NCBI GenBank assembly: GCA_963924555.1
Contig: OZ004587.1
Coordinates: 7,394,075-7,458,074 of the forward strand
Reading direction: 5' to 3'
Origin: Crambe crambe
Lineage: Eukaryota; Porifera; Demospongiae; Poecilosclerida; Crambeidae
Length of the DNA: 64,000 bases
The notes below the pieces were generated by a model that saw only the letters and a program-made list of their open reading frames with translations, did no database searches and was not told the origin of the DNA. The first letter of the stretch is position 1; the number at the start of each line of letters is the position of its first letter. The position numbers were made by a program, and so were the translations under genes. Of the stretch, positions 1-12,020 are shown in pieces.

Positions 1-10
1 ATAAAGATGT

Positions 11-16
11 TTTATT
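11..16 (-). terminator. Polyadenylation signal AATAAA
   Basis: The plus strand reads TTTATT, so AATAAA lies on the minus strand about 80 bases after the stop codon at 93-95. Position and spacing fit the 3' end of the minus-strand gene ending there. Confidence 0.45.
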
Positions 17-92
17 GACTTAGTTCCACACCACTGGGGGGTGGAGGGTATCAAAGGGACAATTTTGAAACTGGAAAAAAAGAAGGTGCTGA

Positions 93-157
93 CTAAAAAG
101 AGTAATTTTCTTCAGTGGCTAATACCCAATGGACCCTATCTCCTGTAGTACTTAGAT

Positions 158-195
<38 letters not shown>

Positions 196-356
196 ATTGT
201 GGAATGAAATGTCTTGATGCTTCTATTAATAAATGACTTACGCAGCTCCCACGAGTATCCTATTTTTGATAGTGTCAAAGTCCATGTTTTCGGAGAAGTA
301 GTCATACTCACTCTCGTTAATGTTGACGGACTCGGGGTACAGTCGGTAACTACCAG
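93..356 (-). CDS. Last two exons of an unidentified minus-strand gene
   Basis: Two exons are joined by readable splice sites on the minus strand: 242-356 and 93-150. The first follows a pyrimidine-rich tract ending in AG and stops at a GTAAGT donor. Its last partial codon (GC) is completed by the first base of the next exon, which runs to a TAG stop at 93-95. The joined C-terminus is acidic and polar (NESEYDYFSENMDFDTIKNR in the first exon) and ends in EENYSF. A minus-strand AATAAA at 11-16 is well placed as polyadenylation signal. I do not recognise the family. Upstream exons were not found with confidence; the signal-peptide exon at 8522-8645 could be the start of the same gene, but nothing proves it. 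Confidence 0.5.
158..195. repeat. (AAC)n microsatellite
   Basis: Perfect AAC triplet run lying inside the intron between the two minus-strand exons. Similar runs recur at 500-531 and 1695-1729. Confidence 0.9.
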
Positions 357-497
357 CTGCATGATATCCAGAAAAAAGGGAGGAAAGAGCATAATATAGT
401 AGTAGTCATAATGAGTGGATTGAGACCATATTAATATGTAGGCAGTCTAAAGTCAAAGGTGTGTTTAGTTTCAATAACCAAATTTCAAATTTCCAAA

Positions 498-499
<2 letters not shown>

Positions 500-530
<31 letters not shown>

Positions 531-531
531 A
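500..531. repeat. (AAC)n microsatellite
   Basis: Perfect AAC triplet run. Open frames across it give polycysteine or polythreonine peptides and are not genes. Confidence 0.9.
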
Positions 532-970
532 ACCAGCTTACAAAGTGGGTGATTAGCTCTCTGCTGGTGCAAGAGTTAGAGCAGATTATACCAAATGACC
601 AAAGGATTTTCTTGGGGGTAAATAATTGTTTCTTTTAAATTAAAAATGTGAATCATAAAATTGCCTGTTTTTTTATGTATAAATCTATGAAAATTGTTCA
701 CTTACACCCCCGCCCCCTCACACCCACCCTACTTTGTGTCCTTCAGCATTTCCGTGGCAACCATAGTGACAACCCACCCACCCATAGTAATAACCACAGT
801 ATGAAGTACTGGAGATACTCAAAAAATAATTGTTACATTTCCGTCACTTTGAAGAGATACCCAACAAGTAATGGAAAGCAAGAATTAGATTGACAGCTTG
901 TTTCTCAGAATTAGATCAAAAGTTCTGGGCCTTGTTATCATGTAATTTAAATCCATACATATGTACATAG

Positions 971-1105
971 GTGGCATTTTATGTCATGGAAGGACCTTCA
1001 AGGCTCACTCACTTTGGGGCATTGTAGGTGGCATATTATGCATGAAAGGACCTTCAAGGCTTACTTTTAATAGGCTCAGTTTGGGGCATTTCTTGGTGGC
1101 ATGGA
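971..1105. repeat. Imperfect tandem repeat, about 56-bp period
   Basis: Three starts of the word GGTGGCAT are followed in the first two copies by AAGGACCTTCAAGGCT, at about 971, 1027 and 1095. The copies have diverged and no coding function is apparent. Confidence 0.55.
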
Positions 1106-1693
1106 AGTTAATATTTCCAATCATCAAAGAAGAGAGTCATAAAAATAGGTTCAGTTGGTGAAATTAATCGCAATGGTTGTAAGGGTATGTATCCAGGTTT
1201 GTCATAAACCAGTTATCAATAATCAAGAGAGGCTTCCGACTGTTGTTGTGTTTCTTGGGAATCAATTGCAAATGATAAGGTAACACATGTACAAATTTTA
1301 AGTATATCATAACACAGCTATCAATAACCAAAGGAGGAATCAGGAAAAAGGGTTTAAGTTTAGGTAAACAATGGAGAGAATCTGGATCACATGATTGCAA
1401 AACTCTGTATCAAGACACACTGTAACACTACATCACATGTACCACTACAATTTAATTATAGTGGTTCAAATGGGAACTGAATTGAAGGTCTTAGGGTTCT
1501 GTTGCAATGTTCTCACATGCTGCTGCACTGCAGTCACAGAGTGTAGAGAACTAGAACCCCTGTGTCTACGATTCGGTGGTTTCTAATTGTGCAAAAAATC
1601 TTTAAACATACCCAAATTTTCCTCCACACGAAATATATTTTTACATTGATACAAACATCACTCAATATTAAGCATTGGACAGTTTTCTGCTTT

Positions 1694-1694
<1 letters not shown>

Positions 1695-1729
<35 letters not shown>
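1695..1729. repeat. (AAC)n microsatellite
   Basis: Perfect AAC run within a low-complexity stretch. Confidence 0.9.
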
Positions 1730-2635
1730 CATGCACAACTGATTGGACGGGTGCTGCTGTTTCTAAGCTATCTCTCTATTGCTCTACAACGATAACAACA
1801 ATAACAATGACAATATGCGCACAATTGAACATTGAACGGTTTGCTGCCTCTGAGCTATCTTTCTATCTTCTACAAACATCCTAAGTTGAAAGGGGAGTGC
1901 TTGATCGTCCACTAAACCATCTTATTCCAGTTGCTGCTCTCGCTACGGGAGAGTACCTGACCGTGTGATCACCAGCAACCAATCATTAAAACCCCCTTGA
2001 CAGGATAAATGGCTCTCCCAAAGCAACTGAGGAAGCTTGAAACACCAAGGGTGCCGACAATCTGCTATTTTCTCAACCTAAGAAGAGAACGGTCTCCCAT
2101 AGCAACTGTAAACTCAAAGGAAGCTTGCTTCTCAACCTAACAATCTCTTGAGAAGAGAACGGTCTCCCATAGCAACTGGGAAACTCAACACTGAGGGCAC
2201 TGATATATGGGAGAGCACTTTTCTCTAACAAATTATTGTGGTCTGGGAGATTCTGACAGCTGGTTGGGTTGTTGTAATGGGGAATACATGTAACAAGCAC
2301 CATATAAGGATGAATCCCAAACCTCAAACCACCATGTTAGTTGTGGGGGCAAGGTTTTTATTGTTATTGTGCATAGATATAGCTAGTTTACTTTGATGGG
2401 TTATTGCTTCATTTTCCTTCATTTTCGAAAGTAGCAATTCGGTATTGGTGAATTCTCTATATTATTCAGGATGCACACCACAAAGAAAAATAATTATGGG
2501 ACATTTTTCAAGGAACCAAACCATACTGCTAATACAAATCAAAACCTCTCTATTGAGGACAAAAAATAACTGGTCCCAAAGTGTTTCACTGTATGCAAAA
2601 CGAATATTGTTGTGGAGATGAAGACAAAATAATGG

Positions 2636-3035
2636 CATACTTTAGCTCTCCATATCTCGTAGCCTTGAGACTGAAATTTGGTGTGGAGATAGTCCAACCA
2701 TTATGGAATACATTACAGAAGTTTAGGACAAATTGCAATTACTTTTAGCGCTCCATATCTCGTGATTACTAGTAGCCTTGGGGCTGAAATTTGGTGTGGA
2801 GAGTGTCCAACCATTGTAGAACGCATGAACGAAGTTTAGGACAAATGGCATACTTTAGCCTCCATTATCTCATGATTACTAGTAGCCTTGGGGCTGAAAT
2901 TTGGTGTGGAGAGTGTCCAACCATTATAGAACACATGACAGAAGTTAGGGACAAATTGCAATTATTTTTAGCTGTCCATAACTCATGATTACTAGAAGCC
3001 TTGGGGCTGAAGATTGTCCAACCATTATAGAACAC
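2636..3035. repeat. Four-copy tandem repeat, 110-113 bp unit
   Basis: The phrase CTGAAATTTGGTGTGGAG, or a degraded form, begins at 2671, 2784, 2894 and 3007. Each copy is followed by GTCCAACCAT and AGAACACAT-like words. The unit length is 110-113 bp and the last copy is shortened. Long open frames here are by-products of the repeat. Confidence 0.8.
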
Positions 3036-3844
3036 ATTTGGCATGAAAAAAAAACATGGGAGACACTTTTAGTTAATTAGAAAGAAGATAATAAAAGACA
3101 GAACATGAGGTGATGATTGTCCATGCTACAGAACACCCTGGACACCTTGGCAACCTGGCTCTTTTGAACAAGCCTCTATTCTTCTCATGTGACCCTTAGC
3201 ACGCTGTCTTTGAATAAGGACGCGCAAACGTGATAACGCAAACTTGACAATTATTCAATCCATTGAACCCAGCAGGAACAATTCATTATGGACACCTCAG
3301 GAAGCCAACAATTATTACAGAAGGTTAACAACAACTTAAAAGCACTTGAGCATCATCTTTTTTTCCAACCAATGTAATTGTCCAGTTTCTGCCTTATGAT
3401 AATAGCACATCATGAATGACCTTCCATTTTATGGCTCTAATCTATGAAGGAATTTCCAAATTTCCAATTTGGTGTGTGAATTAAGTGAATGAAGAAAGCG
3501 CTCGATTTTCTTGTATGAATGATGTTACTCTAGTATTGAAAGGAATACTAATATATGTGAGGGTGAGCCCGCAGCTTAATATTATGAATAACTCTGCCAT
3601 GAAGATATGTTTGCAGGGAAACGAAACAATGACTGTTTGTCATAATTACTAAAAGAAAAACAATCGTTAGGCAGTCCTGCATGCATGGATCACCAAGCAA
3701 GACTATGGATGCTTACAACGTACATGTGTACATGCCTTCATTCTAAAATCTGCAGTATTATAGCCAAAGAGTGGAAGAGTGGTGCTTCCCCCCATTCTAT
3801 TCTCTCCCTTCCCCCCAACCCTATTGTTACTGAATTAGTATAGT

Positions 3845-3846
<2 letters not shown>

Positions 3847-3883
<37 letters not shown>
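3847..3883. repeat. (TA)n microsatellite
   Basis: Uninterrupted alternating TA run. Confidence 0.95.
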
Positions 3884-3885
<2 letters not shown>

Positions 3886-5280
3886 TCCCTAGCATTTGGA
3901 CCCCCTTATTGCCTAGACCCCCCACCTCCATCCTGACTAGAACCCTGTTTAATACTACCTGTTATCTAATCAGGAAGTTTCCCAAAACCATTGTGCAATT
4001 ATAACAAATTACGTTACCAAGGACACGGGACTTAGGAAGGGAGTTGTGTGCAGCTGGTTTTATGGGCTAAAGAAACCTTTGGAGCGCTCTACTTTTGAAC
4101 TTGAATTACCAGTACAAAGGTGATAAAGTCGAACCTCAGAGGTCAACAAGTCCATGCAGTGGAACCCTTCAATGTGGATTCACGTCACTGAGATGCAAGA
4201 AAAAAACAACAACAACCTAACCAGGACACTTTTCTCTGTCTCACTACAAAGATGGCGTCCCTGTGATGAGTGGTATGATTGTGAAAGGGTGATATTAATT
4301 GGACATTTCCTTCTGCAGATGTGGAAAGCTGGCCAATACAGATTCACCCTTAACATGAGGACAATTCTCCGGATACTAAATTTCAAAAAAGTGTTCACAT
4401 CAAGAGATTTCACCGTACCAAGACCCGACCCAGCAATACTCCAAAAGAAATAAGACCAAGAATGCTTAATATGATGTCTACTGGGACATTGGAGCCTGAG
4501 AAACTAGTTGGATTCATGACCTTTTAAAACTTCATTGCAGCACACATTAGCATAACAAGTTAGTCATAACAGAAGCTCTTTCAGACTCGTTCTAAAATAC
4601 TATTCCCAAAATGATTCAAGCAGGCAAGCAAGCACTCTTCAAGATGTCAGCTGTAATATTACACTATCTTCACTGTTCTTTTATGTGTTAATCGAATTTT
4701 TCTGTTGTTTAACTAGAAATGGATTGTAAAAAACAAAGAAATTTGGGAGCGTTATTATGATTAACTTCATACCTTAGTGAGATTACTGTCAATAAAGTCG
4801 TGCAGTTAATATTGCTAACATCTGAAACAGAGTCCAAATCAACTCCAATATGTACATTCCAACAAATTTTACACATGATGATGATGAATCAAATTTTCAA
4901 ATTTGAACTCTCACATGACTTTTTTTTTTTTTTTTGAATCAGGCTACAATGATGGCATGCATCAGAGCTGACAAAAAATTAATTTCATTATGTGGTTTGA
5001 AAGAAACCACCGCCACCCAAACGTTTATTGAATTCTACGTGCAGGACAACACTGGAGTCACACCTGCGAGTGTGCACAAGCTCCTTGGCTGAAAAGGGTA
5101 CGAGGGGGAGGATTTGGCAACCCCTAGAAGGTGTGATAACCACCATTTTGGAACGACTTGCTAAGTTGAATAGCCTTAATTCTTTTAGCTAAGCCATAAG
5201 AATCAATAGACTCATGATAGAAATTCAATACCCTTGCAATTAACAGCTATGAGAGTGGTGGGTAATTTGCTATTTTAAGC

Positions 5281-5498
5281 ACACCTCTCACTGATCGTTG
5301 CTACATAACAAGGCTCTGGGCATGTCCATGGGAGGAGCTCCTGCTGGCCCAGCCGGTACAGGTAAGACAGAGACCACCAAGGACATGGGGAAAGCTCTCG
5401 GAAAATATGTGGTGGTCTTCAACTGCTCTGATCAGATGGACTTCAGAGGTCTGGAAAGAATTTACAAAGGACTGGCTCAATCTGGAAGCTGGGGCTGC
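5281..5498 (+). pseudogene. Dynein heavy chain AAA1 fragment (broken)
   Basis: The translated fragment carries the AAA1 module of an axonemal-type dynein heavy chain: [10 protein letters not shown], then ALGMSMGG, the Walker A loop [10 protein letters not shown], and [17 protein letters not shown], ending at SGSWGC. A normal chain continues FDEFNRI after WGC; here the homology stops and unrelated sequence plus a CT repeat follow, with no GT donor. The pieces [10 protein letters not shown] and ALGMSMGG are in different frames, consistent with loss of about seven bases near 5308. The usual GLGRI reads GLERI. No flanking dynein exons were found. It looks like a duplicated exon or retrocopied fragment rather than part of a working motor gene. 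Confidence 0.8.
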
Positions 5499-5578
5499 AG
5501 TATCATATTCAGAAATGTTGTCAGTCCGATGAGCATTCCTAGCAAGGGGTTTAGATTACTAGAAAAATATCTCATACC

Positions 5579-5581
<3 letters not shown>

Positions 5582-5665
<84 letters not shown>

Positions 5666-5696
5666 ATGGGCTATACCCCCCCCCCCCCCCCCCCCG
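5582..5696. repeat. (CT)n / (CA)n / poly-C compound microsatellite
   Basis: A long CT run grades into CA and, a few bases later, a C homopolymer. It follows the dynein fragment directly. Confidence 0.95.
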
Positions 5697-6950
5697 GTTG
5701 CCAATGCCCAATATAAACACTTAATGTACCATGAAATAGATTTTGTCAACAATCTTCATACACTCCATCTCCACTAAGTGTGCAGTCACCATTAGCATTT
5801 GTAAAAACATAACTATCACTATTGTCTCTTACAACAAATGTAGAGTATATCAGTGTCATACCACCCTATTTAGTACCATATATAAACAAAAAAACACTAC
5901 CCATTGTACTCAGTGTTGAGATGAGTCGCTAATAAATCCTCAACCATACGTACATATGAAGCCCTAAAGGAGTTCATTGGTCCTAAGGGCATTTGCGCTC
6001 CATCCCCTGAGGGCTCAAAAAAAAACGAAAACAATTGCTCATAATGTATACTTCAAATTCTGAGATCAGGGATCAAATTCTGAGATCAGGAGTATGTACA
6101 CAGGATGTCATTATGCTTTTGCAATATCCAAAGGAATCTTTGTCAGGGTCCCCCTGTTCTGAAATCGCTGGTCAGGGGCAAAAAGGAAAGAAGCTGTATG
6201 CACAGTCATGGTACTGGCATACAAAATTTTTTTTAAAAAACAACTAAAAAACTAAAAAAACTTTAAAAACTTTTTAAAAACTGCAGGATCATTCTATGAT
6301 CTGAGGCAAGGACATAGAAATGTGACTTCACCATGCCATAATAGGTACATGATATGTATATGTACTGATTCAGAGCAGAACTGAACTGACAACCCAGGAA
6401 GTATAGTGGCTTCCTCGCTGGTTTTGGGGAGTAGAACTTCCTGTCGCCCTCTGCCACCGTAAACTTTAAAGGATCAAAGGAGGCATTGGAGGTTTCATGT
6501 GTGCAGAGAGTGCTTGCCTCAGCTTAACCTATGCTGTTACTCTTTCCTCAGCCTTGATGATATTATACACACCTGGTAGTTGTTTTTATTTTTTATTTTT
6601 TAATATAATTATTATCTTAGTTGGAAGATCATCATTGCATAACTGTAGTAAGCTTCAATTTCATGATTTCAGGTTCTTTAACGAGGAAATGACTGAGCTA
6701 AGAGTGAGTGGACTTCCCACAATTGCTACAAGATTGACGTTTGCTGGAGGATTCTCATGACAAAGTTAGATCACCATTGGATTTTGTGGATTTCCTCATG
6801 CTGATAATTTGGCCATGAGAAATAATCACTTTGTGTTTCTCGACAATCTTTGGAACGTGACAAAAAGCTGGACATGTCAGATTCATAAAGCTAGTCTCAC
6901 AATCTTTGGAACATGATGAGAAAAAAAAGTCGGGCATGCGCAAAGCCAGT

Positions 6951-6951
<1 letters not shown>

Positions 6952-7047
<96 letters not shown>
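6952..7047. repeat. (GA)n microsatellite
   Basis: Uninterrupted GA run of more than 90 bases. Long Arg-Glu or Leu-Ser frames on either strand are artefacts of it. Confidence 0.95.
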
Positions 7048-7049
<2 letters not shown>

Positions 7050-8521
7050 CTGATTGTCAGAAATGACACCTTTTTCCCTTGTCAAAATGTCATTATATAG
7101 GGTCTCTTTTCTCTGGGCACTTGACTGTCGTGGGTAAGCTACTTCCTGCTTATTCCAGTAATAACAATTTTTCTTCTAAGAATGAGGAAGCACCCCTACA
7201 TTGAATGACTTAAGCTAGTTACCATTATCATGGAGTGAGTATTATAAAGGACGCTCAGAATAAAGGTATAACTTCTGATACCTAATGCTTGTTGAGGACC
7301 AGCGATAATTGATTTTTAATCTCACACTGACTGCATAAAGGACACAGGCTCTCTATGATGGATGACAAAAATGATTTTGGTCCCCAAACTTGTCTGTTAT
7401 TTTAGAGGCTCGCAAGTATCAGCAACTACCTGCTTCTTGCACGCTTACAGCAAAAAAATTCTGTACTGAAGGTGCCAATAATTAGTCAAGAATTGAGTAA
7501 GTGTGTACACAAGGGAGATGTAGCTTGGCTTTGAAGTTAAAGTGTGTCCAACTTAGGAACTTCATGTTGTTAAACTATGATGCCCCTCATCAAAGCAAAT
7601 AGCAAATCTTTTTTTTTTTCCTGTTAAATTTGTCCCCCAAGTGGAGCAATGTGATGAATATTGGGCTGTGAAGATATGGAATGTAAGGGATAGATAGACT
7701 GAGGTGGGTGGGTGGGTGGGTGGAGCAGAGGTGGGGCAGGGGTAGAAGATGGGTGGCACCAGCATTGTAATTAGCCACTCTTTTATGCAGTTCCTACCCA
7801 TTAAATGCAAGAGGTATAGAACTTAGCAAAATTAATGTAATTTTATGGAGAGCAGTAAAAGAGAGAGAAAATCAGCTATACAATTAATCCCCTGCCACTC
7901 CCTAGATTAGTCACAAGAGGCAGCACATGTTAGTGTCCTGCAGACACAAGTGCAGACGATAAAACACTTCATCCATATAGCAGGGGGAAAAAATCACTAA
8001 CCTTTTAATTGAGCACTGGTAATCTGATAGCTTACAAGCCCTTTCAATAACTACCCCCCAAGCACCCACTTCACCATTGCAGAGCAGATAGAGGCCCACT
8101 GGGCTAGCTACTAGCTGCATGTGCAAGGAGTTCAATCAATCATATTCTTTGCAGAGGATGCTCGAAACGTTTGATATTGTGTTTCCCTAGCTGGTGTTTA
8201 TCAGTCCTCTGAGATCAGGGCCAAACTTTTATATCACTATGCAGTGGAGAAACTAGCCTCGTCCCCAGGCCATCAGAAGGGGGAGGACTAGGGATGAGGC
8301 TTGCACAATCCACTTTCATATGAATGGCCATGATTTCATAGTTGCTAGCTACACAGTGCATTGCCTTTCATCCTACCAGCTGCAATTTAGTTAGGGCCCA
8401 GCTAACCCGAGCTATAGCTAAAGACACAGATTCTTTCTGACTCTCTTACTAGCTATGCTTTAAAGGCAGGACAGATCTATCTCAACAAGCTCTAGTTAGT
8501 TCAGCTAGCTAACTGGCTCAC

Positions 8522-8645
8522 CATTGTATCTCGTGGCATAGTTCCGTCCTTGTAGATAGCCGAGATCCCTCTGTATGGTCGCGGCGTTGTTGCGCTGAGA
8601 GACCAGAAGGATACATACTAAACTGATCACCGCAAACATCTTCAT
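8522..8645 (-). CDS. First coding exon of a secreted or membrane protein
   Basis: On the minus strand an ATG at 8643-8645 opens a 41-codon frame beginning MKMFAVISLVCILLVSQ, a clear signal peptide. It continues with a short mature segment, RDLGYLQGRNYATRYN, and ends with one extra base before a GTGAGC donor. A second in-frame ATG lies two codons in. The exon is head-to-head with the semaphorin-like gene at 9538, leaving about 890 bp between the two starts. I could not find the next exon; it must begin in phase 1, to the left. Family unknown. Confidence 0.6.
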
Positions 8646-9423
8646 TCTCACAGTTGTCTACATTGAAGCTCGATCGATTACGTTACACGATTATCATCGA
8701 ATTCGAATGGGCGTGGCTAAGTCTAATTGAATGCGCATGCCCAGATAGGATTCACTGTGAATGTGGCTTCATGGTAAACTTATTTCATTAGGCACCAAAG
8801 ATAGGTTTCTGAACCTCTACTTATTGCCATACACTTCTGGTTATTCACCTGTGCCCATGAAACTCCCTTATTTATCTTATCAAGTAGCCCTGCAGTGCTC
8901 TTTCTAACTACATCTGACAGTCCAGTGTCAAAATGTCAAATACCTATATAACTCAGTGGAGTAGGAATAACTGCCCCCCCCCCCCCCCAATACTATAGAT
9001 GGAGCCCCTGAACCGCTAACTTGAGTATATTGAAAGTAAAGACCAAGCAAGTACATGCATGAATGCTGTCATTGCAGTGTGATGTCAGCAATTTCACTGC
9101 TGCTTGCTGAGTGTTATCTAATGCATATGCTCAATTTAATGACAGAAGGATTGATATTTGTTGCTATTACTGTGATTAACTTATTATTGTTCCTCCCCTC
9201 CACTCCACTGTAACACATCCTGTAATATCTCACTGTGTTATTTTATTCATCAGTATCAATTCATGATGCAGTCAGTCTAGTTCTTTGTGACAAGACACAC
9301 CATTCACAATTGTCAGTATGGATCCACTCCCATCTCCTTCACATACAATTAGCTCAGTTATGAACGTTACATGATCATAATTATGATTTATTGACCCTTT
9401 ACCTACTAATCTAATCACAAATG

Positions 9424-9433
9424 GCGCATGCGC
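9424..9433. promoter_or_regulatory. NRF-1-like palindrome upstream of the semaphorin-like gene
   Basis: The word GCGCATGCGC matches the core of the NRF-1 consensus and lies 105 bp before the ATG at 9538, between two divergent genes. A weaker TGCGCATGC word occurs near 8731, close to the minus-strand start. Binding is inferred from the motif only. The rest of 8646-9537 shows no other gene. Confidence 0.4.
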
Positions 9434-9537
9434 AATGATAGATTAGCCCCACCCAGTGTCCGTCCTTAGAAACGGATGGGTAGGACCAAAATACTACGAA
9501 CTTCGACTTAGAACTGCTGCAAAACGAGTAGGACAGT

Positions 9538-11945
9538 ATGGAGTTATGCTACCTCTCACTGTTGTGCATGGTACTTAATATTAAGCTATCTTCAGCTGGT
9601 ACCCTGCCCGTTTACGGAAAACACCATCGAGTTCTCTACAATGACACATCTTGTAAGTTGCTTGCTAGCTACTAGCTTTATCTAGAGCCTTTATTAATCA
9701 TTTGAAGAGATCAAGCATAGCAAAATTTAAATCATCGCAAGTTGTATGACTTGTGACAGCCAGCATTCCAGCAATGTTGTGACTTCTAGTCTCCTCCACA
9801 TTTTTCTTCCATACATGTGGATAATTTTATACTCTCTGGGGAATGGATACTAGGCTACAATGTGCAACTGAAGATGCAGCAAATTGCACAAGAAAAAAAA
9901 ACAAACCAGAAGCCACACAGCTAAACTGGTTTAATCATTATCAAAAGCAGTCCGATCGAAGTATGTAGAGAGCACAGAGCAGTACTGTTATGCCCTTATT
10001 GTGAGAAGGCTTGATTCTCAGCTGTTTGAACCTGGATATACAAATTTAGCACTGCATGGTAATAATTTGCACGTTGCTTTTGAGGTAGTTCACAATGGTG
10101 GTGACAGACGTTATATACAAATTGATACACTTACTAGTAATAGGGTGAAAATAATGACTAATTAATATACGATATTTGTGTGTGGTTGTAGCAGTAAAAT
10201 GAACTACAATTTCAGTCAAGCTTTCTTAATTTAGTACTTCCAGCATCATTACCACAAGGGTATTGCACATCATGGCTGATTAAATCCTGTAATGTGATAC
10301 TATACGTCTATGTCCTGTGTGTTGAACCCAATTGGAAGTTGGTGTTTACTATCAAAGTTGAACAGGTGGAGAACTTAAAAAAACACCTGCATGTATGCTT
10401 AGGTAAATGCTCTGTGAGGCATTCAGAATGTGTGATGCAGTGGGAGCTTTCAATTCTTGACATTCTGTCTCTCAGAAACATGTCCCAATCTAATGTTCCT
10501 GTAGACAATAATGCATCTTCAATACAGATACATGAAGTGTTACAGCTTTGTCAGCAGATTCAGATCCCAATAGAGTCTGACATCCTCACAGGTGTGGACG
10601 TATACATTTTAGTGGTTACTACTTAATATTATGCAATAGCCACAGGGGAGACTTTAAAAATTCCTCATGTTTAAAGAGGTGTTGTCATGGAAGGAAGAGT
10701 GTTATACTATTCTCACTCCACTAGCTCTGAACATCAACTCAAGGAGGTTTCCTGACCAAGACGTCATCGCACCAGAAAACTTCAGCTATTTCTTCACAGA
10801 CTTGAGCTTCAGAAGTGGAATAAATGGATACATTCTCTCAGGAGCAGCGTAAGTATGGTATTCTTATTCATATCACGCGGCTGGGGATTTTTCCTTATAT
10901 GAACGTGTACTATTAACCTTATCAAAATTCATGGTGGTAATATGGAACTGAGCTAGCAATATTACAGTATATGTGTAATGGAGAAATGAATTCCATATGT
11001 AATAATTAATGTTATGACTAATACTGGGACTCCTTAGTGCTAAATGAGGACACTTCTCTTCAAAAGTGTTTCAATAATGTACACATGGAATGCTTTTATG
11101 TAGGGACACTCTGTTTCAGCTGGACTCTAACCTCAATATGGTGTCCAACTATGAATGGGAAAGGAATTCAACTCTAGAGGAAGGATGCACACGTTTTAAC
11201 TCTGTAAGTATTGGATAGTTACATGCCTTTATTATGGGCACACCTTTGTTAACCTAATATACGACAACCATAATAATTCCTTGGGGTAGAAGCCCAACAA
11301 AACAAAAAAACAACAAAACCAAAAAACAAACAAACAAACAAACAAAAAAACTAGCTAATCAGCTGCTGACTAACTCCTTTTTTTTTCTTTTTCTTTTTTT
11401 TGTTTTGTTTTTGGCCTGCCTCTTTTTCCTAGCTTATTCTGACAACTTTCATTAAGCCCCTGATAATAATAAGCTATAGGTAAGCCACCGTGTATAGATA
11501 TGCAAATATGTAATTTTGTTAGACCATAGGTATGGTTAGACGCTGCTACTTATGGTATTGGTCTAAGATGGGATGCCCATGTAGTTTCATATAAAAGTGT
11601 AAATGGAACCTTTAATATCGACTCTTCGAATTTGTTGTGATCAAAGCATATCAGTGACTAAATTGAGAGATGTACTTAAGAAGGCATGGATCTCCTACGT
11701 ACGTCTCTATAGGGAGTAAGGACAATACACTGAGCTCAACTAATATAGCAGGGCAATCGTCCTGGATTTTTACCACTTATAGAAAATCTATTTATTGCTT
11801 AATATGCAGACAGCTAGGAAGGGTACACACATATGCTGACTTCAATAAAATCACAAGCCATGTAGTAAACCTCAATTTGTAGAATACAGCAGATTACCTT
11901 GGTAACACAGAGACAGACTTATAATTAAAAGGAAGTTATATTAAT

Positions 11946-12020
<75 letters not shown>

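Larger units (their letters stand above)
357..5280. other. Stretch without a recognised gene
   Basis: Apart from microsatellites and the tandem repeat at 2636-3035, I see no exon with convincing splice sites and family resemblance. Open frames at 4154-4453 (plus) and 2073-2327 (minus) have no recognisable domain. A 50-codon open frame at about 4945-5091 (plus), after a T-rich tract ending in AG and closed by TGA, could be a terminal exon but is not identifiable. Introns of the minus-strand gene ending at 93 may extend through here. Confidence 0.5.
5499..8521. other. Stretch without a recognised gene
   Basis: Contains CT, GA and C simple repeats and AT-rich sequence. A short GC-richer open segment near 6365-6460 (minus) and one at 6672-6758 (plus, after TTTCAG) look slightly coding-like, but I cannot join them into a gene or assign a family. 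This interval probably includes introns of the minus-strand gene starting at 8645. Confidence 0.45.

Noticed and set aside
2791-2988. Open frame over the 110-bp tandem repeat
   Set aside because: The frame repeats because the DNA repeats; there is no start context or domain.
4154-4453. 99-residue plus-strand frame
   Set aside because: Includes WRPCDEWYDCER but no recognised family, and no partner exons or start context could be found.
5477-5752. Long frames rich in Arg-Glu or Ser-Leu at CT/GA repeats (also 6755-7100, 11944-12147, 49029-49271)
   Set aside because: Simple-sequence artefacts on both strands with no coding sequence at either side.
10294-10626. Open plus-strand frame of about 110 codons in the first semaphorin-like intron
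   Set aside because: It starts at a non-ATG codon and has no domain, no convincing acceptor and no agreement with the phase of exons 1 and 2, which join directly.
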